Below, piece by piece: positions 39,169 to 44,769 of a stretch of 44,769 bases of DNA. The translations under genes and the position numbers were made by a program. This DNA is from an uncultured Acetatifactor sp. (GTDB lineage Bacteria > Bacillota > Clostridia > Lachnospirales > Lachnospiraceae), in contig CANQEV010000022.1 in the NCBI GenBank assembly GCA_947595925.1, forward strand, positions 1 through 44,769, in the 5' to 3' direction. The notes under the pieces were generated by a model. The model was not told where the DNA came from, did no database searches, and saw only the letters and a list, made by a program, of their open reading frames with translations. Each line of letters opens with the position of its first letter. The stretch's first letter is position 1.

Positions 39169-41262
39169 TTACTCCTCCACGCTGTTCTCCGCAACCTTCG
39201 CGGCCCTGGCAGCGACTTCCTTCTCCTGCACGTCGGAGGGAGCCTGCTCGTACCGGGCAAACTCATAGGAATACTCCCCTCTGCCCCCGGTCATAGAGCG
39301 CAGATCCGTACAATACCCGAAGAGGCTGCTCTGGGGAACGTCCGCCTCGATCTGCTGCTTTCCGCCGGGCAGGGGCGTCATGCCGAGGACACGGCCCCTT
39401 CTCTTGTTCAGATCGCCCATGACGTCCCCTGTGTAAGACTCCGGAACCACCACCTTCAGGGAAGCGATGGGCTCCAACAACACGGGATGCGCTTCCATAA
39501 AGCCCTTCTTAAACGCCTGGATCGTTGCGACCTTGAACGCCATCTCGGAGGAATCCACGGGATGATAGGAGCCGTCGTACAGAACCGCCTTCACTCCCAC
39601 CACCGGGTACGCCGCCAGCGGGCCCCTCACGACGCTTTCCTGCAATCCCTTCTCCACTGCGGGGAAGAAATTCTTCGGAACGGCACCGCCCACAACCTCC
39701 TGTTCGAACACATAGGGCACATCGATACTGTCCGCGGGGCTGAAACGCATCTTTACATGGCCGTACTGCCCGTGACCGCCGGACTGCTTTTTATACTTGT
39801 ATTCCACATCGGAGTTTTTCTTAATGGTCTCGCGGTACGCCACCTTGGGTTTTTGCAGCTCCACATCCACCTTGTACTCGTTCAGCAGTCTGCTGACGAT
39901 GATCTCCAGGTGCTGGTCGCCCATTCCGTAGAGAAGGAGCTGGCTGTTCTCGGAATCGTTCACCGTCTTCATGGTCAGATCCTCGTGGCCGATCTTCTGA
40001 AGGGCCTGGGAGATCTTATCCACGTCCGCCTTGTTCTTGGGTTTATACCGCATGTAGGTGTAAGGCGTGGAGATCTCGAACTTGCCGTACTTGATCGTCA
40101 GCGCCTTCGTAGAGAGGCTGTTCCCCGTGCGGGCCGCGGTGAGCTTCGCCAGGGCACCGATATCGCCTGCGTGGAGCTCGGGAACCTCGATGGGCTTGTT
40201 GCCCTGAAGCACGTACAGTTTTCCGATCTTTTCCTCGATATCCTTATCCACGTTGTAGAGCACGTCGTCCGTCTTCAGCACGCCGGAATTTACCTTGATT
40301 AGGGAATACTTCCCGATAAAGGGATCCACGATGATCTTCCAGATGTATGCGGATTTCGCTTTTGAAAAATCGTAATCCGCGTGATAGATCTCGTTCGTCT
40401 TCATGTTGATGCCGGCGACCTCGCGGTTCTCCGGGCTGGGAAGGTACTTCACGATATCGTCCAACAGGGTGTAGACGCCCTGACAGAGGGTGTTGGAACC
40501 CATGGTCATCGGCACGATCTGACAGTCGCAGACATTGATGCGCAGGGCCGCGCGGATCTCCGCCTCGCTGAAGGTCTCGCCGCTGAAATACCGCTCCATC
40601 ATCTCCTCGCTGGTCTCCGCCACGGACTCCATCAAGGTGTCCCGGCAGATCTGCAGATTCGCCTTGCTGTACTCCGGCACGTCGCAGGGAACTACCTCCT
40701 TGCCCTGCCAGCGGTTGCCGGTCTCGGTGATCACGTTGACATATCCCACAAACTTCTCGTTCTCACGGATGGGAAGGTGAAAGGGCGCCATCTTCTTTCC
40801 GTAGAGCTTCGTCATATCCTCCACCACCTGGCGGAAGGACGCGTTGTCCACATCCATGTTGGAGACATAGATGATCCGGGGCAGTTTATACTTTTCGCAG
40901 AGTTCCCAGGCTTTCAGGGTGCCGACCTCGATCCCCGCCTTGCCATTCACCACGATCACGGCCGCTCCGGCGGCGCTGACCGCTTCCTCCACCTCGCCGA
41001 CAAAGTCGAAATAGCCGGGAGCGTCCAGGAGATTGATCTTCACGCCCTCCCACTCGATGGGGATCACGGAAGTGGAAATGGAGAACTGGCGCTTCTGCTC
41101 TTCCTTGCCGTAATCGCTGATCGTATTTCCGTCGGAGACCTTGCCCATCCTGGCCGTAATGCCGGACAGATAACCGCAGGCTTCCGCCAGGGAAGTCTTT
41201 CCCGCTCCGCCGTGCCCCAGAAGCACCACATTTCGAATCTTGTCAGTTGTGTAAATGTTCAT
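39169..41262 (-). CDS. Elongation factor G-like GTPase (EF-G paralogue)
   Basis: 697 residues from the ATG at 41262 (TTTGGAGGAAAG upstream). P-loop GHGGAGKT (16-23) and G3 DAPGYFDF (80-87) are present; G4, normally NKMD, reads SNMD (134-137). The later domains follow EF-G: KQSGGHGQYGHVKM in domain IV and GDVMGDLNKRRGRVLGM in domain V. It belongs to the second EF-G type found in clostridia beside the main fusA of the str operon, which is not here. Possible roles are ribosome recycling, stress translation or ribosome protection. No antibiotic-resistance context is seen. Confidence 0.9.
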   Translation of the reverse strand: MNIYTTDKIRNVVLLGHGGAGKTSLAEACGYLSGITARMGKVSDGNTISDYGKEEQKRQFSISTSVIPIEWEGVKINLLDAPGYFDFVGEVEEAVSAAGAAVIVVNGKAGIEVGTLKAWELCEKYKLPRIIYVSNMDVDNASFRQVVEDMTKLYGKKMAPFHLPIRENEKFVGYVNVITETGNRWQGKEVVPCDVPEYSKANLQICRDTLMESVAETSEEMMERYFSGETFSEAEIRAALRINVCDCQIVPMTMGSNTLCQGVYTLLDDIVKYLPSPENREVAGINMKTNEIYHADYDFSKAKSAYIWKIIVDPFIGKYSLIKVNSGVLKTDDVLYNVDKDIEEKIGKLYVLQGNKPIEVPELHAGDIGALAKLTAARTGNSLSTKALTIKYGKFEISTPYTYMRYKPKNKADVDKISQALQKIGHEDLTMKTVNDSENSQLLLYGMGDQHLEIIVSRLLNEYKVDVELQKPKVAYRETIKKNSDVEYKYKKQSGGHGQYGHVKMRFSPADSIDVPYVFEQEVVGGAVPKNFFPAVEKGLQESVVRGPLAAYPVVGVKAVLYDGSYHPVDSSEMAFKVATIQAFKKGFMEAHPVLLEPIASLKVVVPESYTGDVMGDLNKRRGRVLGMTPLPGGKQQIEADVPQSSLFGYCTDLRSMTGGRGEYSYEFARYEQAPSDVQEKEVAARAAKVAENSVEE

Positions 41263-41377
41263 AAGCCTTTCCTCCAAATCCTTCTCAATATTGAGCGCCT
41301 GTACGATGCCCATGGGTATATTTTACTAAATTTTCGGCGCGATTACAAGAAGTTTTCAGACTTTTTCACAAAATCTA

Positions 41378-41758
41378 TCAGAAAATATCCTTTCTCTCAA
41401 CATTTATATCCACTGGAAACCTGTCGCCATCCATATCAACCTGTCCGCAGATTTCAATGTTGTCGTCCGAAAGCTTTAACTCGCCTGTAAAGTCATAATG
41501 CTCCATCATATAGAGCGCGACCTCATTTTTGTTGAGAAATTCTCTATCGATCACGATTTTCTCACCGGTAAACGGCACGTCATGAAAATAAATCTGGGGC
41601 GGGTATAGGGCCCAGCTCCACTGGGAATCGTCTTCTTCCGACAATCCGTCAAAAATGCCCTCGTCCCCGGTGATCTCAAGATTCAGCAGATCATCTGTAA
41701 CGGAAAACCGAATCTCTCCAATTCCGAATTCCGTGCCATCGATTTGAAAAGTGTTCAT
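41378..41758 (-). CDS. Hypothetical protein, acidic
   Basis: 126 residues from the ATG at 41758 (TGGAGGAAA upstream). Beta-rich and acidic, no signal or membrane segment: MNTFQIDGTEFGIGEIRF, WSWALYPPQIYFHDVP, ELKLSDDNIEICGQVDMDGD. AT-rich compared with its neighbours and isolated between EF-G-like and tyrA, like the immunity-type genes at 13-19 kb. I do not recognise the family. A loose promoter (TTGCAA, 16 bases, TATAGA) is present on the minus strand upstream. Confidence 0.65.
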   Translation of the reverse strand: MNTFQIDGTEFGIGEIRFSVTDDLLNLEITGDEGIFDGLSEEDDSQWSWALYPPQIYFHDVPFTGEKIVIDREFLNKNEVALYMMEHYDFTGELKLSDDNIEICGQVDMDGDRFPVDINVERKDIF

Positions 41759-41821
41759 GTAGATTTCCTCCATTCTGATTGATTTCTCTATAAATAAGGC
41801 ACAAAAAATTGCAAGTAACAA

Positions 41822-41850
41822 TTGAATTTTATACTTTAAACTGGTATAGT
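41822..41850 (+). promoter_or_regulatory. Promoter of tyrA
   Basis: TTGAAT (41822-41827) and TATAGT (41845-41850) 17 bases apart, 35 bases before the start codon. No T-box or long leader. Confidence 0.75.
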
Positions 41851-41884
41851 AAATATATCTATGGAATCGGAGGTACGACACGCA

Positions 41885-42979
41885 ATGAAAACCTTTGGCT
41901 TTATCGGTCTCGGCCTGATCGGCGGCTCCATCGCCAGGGCCGTCCGCGAAACGGTCCCGGAGGCCGTGATCCTGGCATACGACAGCAATGACGAGACCCT
42001 TGCGCTTGCCCGGAAGGAGCAGATCGCAGACCGCACCGTCCCCTCCATCGACGAGAGCTTTTCCCAGTGCGACTATATCTTTTTATGCGCGCCCGTACAG
42101 AAAAATGATGAAAACCTTCGGATCCTCCGGCCGTTTCTCAGCCCCGGCTGCCTCCTGACCGACGTGGGCAGCGTAAAGACCGATATTCACAGGACCGTGG
42201 CCTCCCTGGGACTGGAGGATCAATTTATCGGGGGACACCCCATGGCGGGAAGCGAGCGGGTGGGCTTTGTCAACTCCAAGTCCGTCCTCCTTCAGAACGC
42301 CTATTACATCCTGACGCCGACCAAGACCGTCCCCGCTGAAAAGCTGGAGGATTACCGGGATCTGGTCACAAGGCTGGGGGCCATTCCCCTGGTCCTGAGC
42401 TGTGAGCAGCACGACTATGTCACCGCCGCCGTCAGCCATCTCCCCCACGTGATCTCCGCCTCCCTGGTCAATCTCGTGCGGGACAGCGACAACGCCGAGG
42501 GCCTGATGAAGATGATCGCCGCCGGAGGTTTTAAGGACATCACCCGGATCTCATCCTCCTCCGCGGCCATGTGGCAGCAGATCTGCCTGACCAACACGGA
42601 AAATATCGAGACCCTCTTAGACAGTTATATTCATTCCCTTCAGCAATTTCGGACTTACCTGGAAAACCGGGACGGAAACGCCCTGTACGAAACTTTTGAC
42701 GGCGCGCGGATCTACCGGGATTCCTTTATCAACGCCTCCAGCGGGCCGATCAAAAAAAGCTTCGCGCTCACCGTGGACATCGCGGACGAGCCCGGCGCCA
42801 TCGCCGCCATCGCCACGATCCTGGCCTTGAACCAGGTGAGCATCAAGAACATCGGCATCACCCACAACCGGGAATATGAGGGCGGCGTGCTCCGCATTGA
42901 ATTTTATGAGGAGGAAAGCGTGGAGAAGGCGCAGGGCATCCTCACAGGAAAGGGTTATACCATTTACACCCGGAAATAA
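41885..42979 (+). CDS. tyrA: Prephenate dehydrogenase with C-terminal ACT domain
   Basis: Oxidative decarboxylation of prephenate to 4-hydroxyphenylpyruvate in tyrosine synthesis. 364 residues from the ATG at 41885, GGAGGT upstream; an in-frame ATG eight codons earlier lies before the ribosome site. NAD-binding GFIGLGLIGGSIA at 5-17, the substrate region GGHPMAGSE, the helical domain with VTAAVSHLPHVISASL, and an ACT domain at about 297-364 (VDIADEPGAIAAIATILALN) expected to bind tyrosine as feedback inhibitor. Lone plus-strand gene with its own promoter and terminator; the rest of the aromatic pathway lies elsewhere. Confidence 0.96.
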   Translation: MKTFGFIGLGLIGGSIARAVRETVPEAVILAYDSNDETLALARKEQIADRTVPSIDESFSQCDYIFLCAPVQKNDENLRILRPFLSPGCLLTDVGSVKTDIHRTVASLGLEDQFIGGHPMAGSERVGFVNSKSVLLQNAYYILTPTKTVPAEKLEDYRDLVTRLGAIPLVLSCEQHDYVTAAVSHLPHVISASLVNLVRDSDNAEGLMKMIAAGGFKDITRISSSSAAMWQQICLTNTENIETLLDSYIHSLQQFRTYLENRDGNALYETFDGARIYRDSFINASSGPIKKSFALTVDIADEPGAIAAIATILALNQVSIKNIGITHNREYEGGVLRIEFYEEESVEKAQGILTGKGYTIYTRK

Positions 42980-42982
42980 ACG

Positions 42983-43025
42983 AAAAAGGACCCCTCAGCC
43001 ACCGAGGTCAAGGGGTCCTTTTTTT
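42983..43025. terminator. Bidirectional terminator between tyrA and VanZ-like gene
   Basis: AAAGGACCCCT (42985-42995) and AGGGGTCCTTT (43011-43021) pair with a 15-base loop, with T-rich ends on both strands. It serves convergent genes. Confidence 0.92.
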
Positions 43026-43041
43026 GCGGGCGCAATCTCCC

Positions 43042-43620
43042 TCACGCCTTTCGCCTGGCAGAACGGCCGCGGCCGCCAAAGATTTTCTCCGCCAGCACGC
43101 TTAAAAACACGCCAAAGCACCCTCCCGAGGTATCCAGCAGCACGTCTAAAAAGCTGCCATATCTCCCCGCCACAAAAAGCTGGTGCCCCTCGTCCAGCGC
43201 CGCGGAGACAAAGACCCAGAGGATGACAAAGCCATAGAACTTTCTGCCGCGCTCCCTCCAGGGACGCCACATCGCATACACCAGTATCCCCATCACCGCG
43301 TACTCCGAAAAATGGGCCAGTTTCCGGACCGGATGTTCCCAGTAGGAAATCAGAGAGTTCCGGATCTCCTCCGTCCAGCTCCTTCCTGCGATGCGGCCGA
43401 TCTGTTCCACAATGACCTCCGTGATCCTGTGGCTTAAGGAGCCGGAAGTCTCTCCGTCCTGATCGGAGAGAAAAAAAATGGCGAAATAAAGCGCCGCAAG
43501 AAATATGGCAGCCACAATGCTGACTGCCACATAACTTTTCTTCAAAGGCTTTCTTTCCCGATTTCCGGCTGTGTCACTTTTTCTGATTGGAAATTCTTTT
43601 TTCCTTTTCTGGTCACTCAT
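43042..43620 (-). CDS. VanZ-family membrane protein
   Basis: 192 residues from the ATG at 43620; the longer frame upstream is the PilZ gene read in another frame. Four membrane segments after a polar N-terminus (MSDQKRKKEFPIRKSDTAGN). The VanZ signature is clear: VRKLAHFSEYAVMGILVYAM, LDEGHQLFVAGRYGSFLDVL and DTSGGCFGVFLSVL. Function unknown outside teicoplanin resistance. Overlaps the end of the PilZ gene by 8 bases, so the two are coupled; c-di-GMP control of a membrane or wall process would fit. Confidence 0.9.
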   Translation of the reverse strand: MSDQKRKKEFPIRKSDTAGNRERKPLKKSYVAVSIVAAIFLAALYFAIFFLSDQDGETSGSLSHRITEVIVEQIGRIAGRSWTEEIRNSLISYWEHPVRKLAHFSEYAVMGILVYAMWRPWRERGRKFYGFVILWVFVSAALDEGHQLFVAGRYGSFLDVLLDTSGGCFGVFLSVLAEKIFGGRGRSARRKA

Positions 43621-43960
43621 TCTGCTGATTCTCTTCCACGGTCTGATAAACCTCGATGCGCCTTGCCTCCATCTCCGGCATCCCCACAAAGCTTGCGCCG
43701 TAGCTGAACTGGTTGTCCTCTCCCAGCTCGATCCGAACGATCTGGAGGAACGCATGGATCACTTCCTTCGTCCAGATCGTCAAAAAGGACTCGTACACCG
43801 CGCCGATCCGCAGGGGCTGCCTGCAGGTAAAGCCAACGCCGCCCTTTGAGACATCCGTAACCTCAATGGTGACCTCCTGACTTCCGTTTCCTTCGTCCAG
43901 CCTCTTCATGATCAAAGTGGAGTTCAGTTCCGTTCTCTTGTTTTTTCTTCTCTCGTCCAT
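43613..43960 (-). CDS. PilZ-domain protein, predicted c-di-GMP receptor
   Basis: 115 residues, little more than one PilZ domain. The c-di-GMP motifs are RRKNKR (4-9, of the RxxxR type) and DVSKGGVGF (36-44, D/NxSxxG). The rest is the expected six-strand barrel (QPLRIGAVYESFLTIW, FSYGASFVG). No signal or membrane part. It probably reads c-di-GMP and acts through a partner, perhaps the coupled VanZ-like protein. Its promoter lies about 100 bases upstream. Confidence 0.88.
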   Translation of the reverse strand: MDERRKNKRTELNSTLIMKRLDEGNGSQEVTIEVTDVSKGGVGFTCRQPLRIGAVYESFLTIWTKEVIHAFLQIVRIELGEDNQFSYGASFVGMPEMEARRIEVYQTVEENQQNE

Positions 43961-44059
43961 TCATACCCCTTCCCGGATTTCCCCGCCGGATCCGTCTGCC
44001 CATCCCATCCGGCTGCGCCGTTCCCCGGACGCGCAGACTCTTCCTTCTCACTGAGGCTT

Positions 44060-44088
44060 ATTTTACCACGTTTATCGTCCCGCCGCAA
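44060..44088 (-). promoter_or_regulatory. Promoter of the PilZ-VanZ unit
   Basis: On the minus strand TTGCGG (44083-44088) and TAAAAT (44060-44065) are 17 bases apart, shortly after the queA stop. Confidence 0.6.
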
Positions 44089-44127
44089 GCGCGACTTTGC
44101 GAATGGCGCAGGCGGAGCTGCATTATT

Positions 44128-44769
44128 TTACTCGATGATCATGGCGTCTCCGAAACTGAAGAACCGGTATCTCTCCCGGATGGCCTCCTCATAGGCGGCA
44201 AGGATCCGCTCCCGGCCCGCCAGGGCGCTGACCAGCATGACCAGCGTGGACTCCGGGAGATGGAAATTCGTGATCAGTCCGTCCAGCACCCGGAAGCGGT
44301 AGCCGGGATAGATAAAGATCTCCGTCTCACCGCTGCCCGCCCGGACGACGCCGTTTTCGTCCGCCGCGCTCTCCACCGTCCGACAGCTGGTGGTCCCCAC
44401 GCAGAGGATCCGCCCGCCCGAGGCCTTCGTCGAATTGATCAGCTCCGCCGCCTCGGGACTGACCTCATACCACTCTGAGTGCATGTGATGATCCAGGATG
44501 TTTTCCTCCTTCACGGGCCGGAAAGTCCCCAGTCCCACATGCAGGGTCACATAGGCCGTCCCCACGCCCATGTCCCGGATCTCATTCAGCAGTTCTTCCG
44601 TAAAGTGAAGTCCCGCCGTAGGTGCCGCCGCAGAGCCCTCGTACCTGGCGTACACCGTCTGGTAACGGTTCTTGTCCTGCAGCTTGCGGGTGACATAGGG
44701 GGGCAGGGGCATCTCCCCCAGCCGGTCCAGAATCTCCTCCCATATCCCCTCGTAAGAAAATCGGATCAG
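44128..44769 (-). CDS. queA: S-adenosylmethionine:tRNA ribosyltransferase-isomerase, 5' end outside window
   Basis: Transfers the ribose part of SAM to 7-aminomethyl-7-deazaguanine in tRNA, making epoxyqueuosine. The frame is open to the right edge, giving 213 visible codons of a family of about 340. Conserved segments: [60 protein letters not shown] and [20 protein letters not shown]. The stop lies at 44128, preceded by FGDAMIIE. Neighbouring queuosine genes, if any, are outside the window. Confidence 0.97.
   Translation of the reverse strand: MIRFSYEGIWEEILDRLGEMPLPPYVTRKLQDKNRYQTVYARYEGSAAAPTAGLHFTEELLNEIRDMGVGTAYVTLHVGLGTFRPVKEENILDHHMHSEWYEVSPEAAELINSTKASGGRILCVGTTSCRTVESAADENGVVRAGSGETEIFIYPGYRFRVLDGLITNFHLPESTLVMLVSALAGRERILAAYEEAIRERYRFFSFGDAMIIE

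Noticed and set aside
39095..39180. 17-bp near repeat around the stop of the EF-G-like gene (AAGCGCGCAC twice, 66 bases apart)
   Set aside because: Short, one mismatch, no flanking similarity; chance or a minor duplication, not enough for a feature.
39169..41262. Tetracycline-resistance ribosome protection protein
   Set aside because: The G-domain and the KQSGGHGQYGHVKM region fit the clostridial EF-G paralogue rather than TetM/TetO, and there is no resistance or mobile context.
1..44769. CRISPR array, insertion sequence, prophage or rRNA genes
   Set aside because: No regularly spaced repeat-spacer pattern, no transposase or integrase frame, no rRNA-like sequence was seen. tRNA genes cannot be excluded by eye but none was recognised.

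Overview
The window looks like chromosomal DNA from a spore-forming, Gram-positive member of the Clostridia, most likely Lachnospiraceae. The grounds are the clostridial type of alanyl-tRNA synthetase, dimeric glycyl-tRNA synthetase, BspA-like LRR surface proteins with a class B sortase, a probable Re-type citrate synthase beside a eukaryotic-type NADP isocitrate dehydrogenase, the EF-G paralogue typical of this family, and mother-cell-type promoters in front of a Cys/Asn/Gly-rich small protein. Nearly all genes lie on the minus strand; the plus strand carries only four (three probable sporulation genes and tyrA). Most of the window appears GC-rich; the 12.7-19.2 kb block and the 34.4-35.2 kb and 41.4-41.8 kb genes are clearly AT-richer. 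Base composition was judged by eye.

Layout. 1-6.4 kb: housekeeping genes alaS (cut by the window edge), glyS, a lipoprotein, recO, a YqzL-like small gene and era. 6.6-8.7 kb: a GH31 glycosidase with its own promoter and terminator. 8.8-12.6 kb: icd, a GntR regulator and a probable Re-citrate synthase, together the oxidative route from oxaloacetate towards 2-oxoglutarate and glutamate. A perfect 22-bp palindrome with a GntR-type core sits on the promoter of the synthase-gntR operon.

12.7-19.2 kb: an AT-rich cassette of small unrelated soluble proteins (SUKH/SMI1-KNR4, ankyrin-like, a tandem paralogue pair, pentapeptide-like, others), mixed with gene remnants and frameshifted genes. It starts from one good promoter and resembles the polyimmunity loci of polymorphic toxin systems; no toxin is visible. 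19.3-28.3 kb: a class B sortase, a 1495-residue LRR/InlB-repeat wall protein with a TPKTGD sorting signal, and a secreted LRR protein form one operon, followed across a terminator-like hairpin by a subtilisin-family protease without a signal peptide.

28.4-30.1 kb: three plus-strand genes with sigma-E/K-like promoters before the first two: a Cys-rich 84-residue protein, a Met-rich coiled-coil protein and a small helical protein. 30.2-34.3 kb: leuS and a membrane-anchored SGNH hydrolase. 34.6-38.2 kb: a tightly packed membrane-lipid operon (PAP2 phosphatase, TVP38/DedA-like protein, PssA, Psd) with a VanZ-like gene after it, ordering phosphatidylserine and phosphatidylethanolamine synthesis. 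38.3-44.8 kb: zinc-dependent PLC-like protein, EF-G-like GTPase, a hypothetical gene, tyrA (plus), a PilZ-VanZ pair and queA (cut by the right edge).

I saw no rRNA, CRISPR array, insertion sequence or T-box leader, and recognised no tRNA gene by eye. The leads most worth following are the synthase/GntR regulatory unit, the polyimmunity island, the sortase-LRR operon and the sporulation-type trio.
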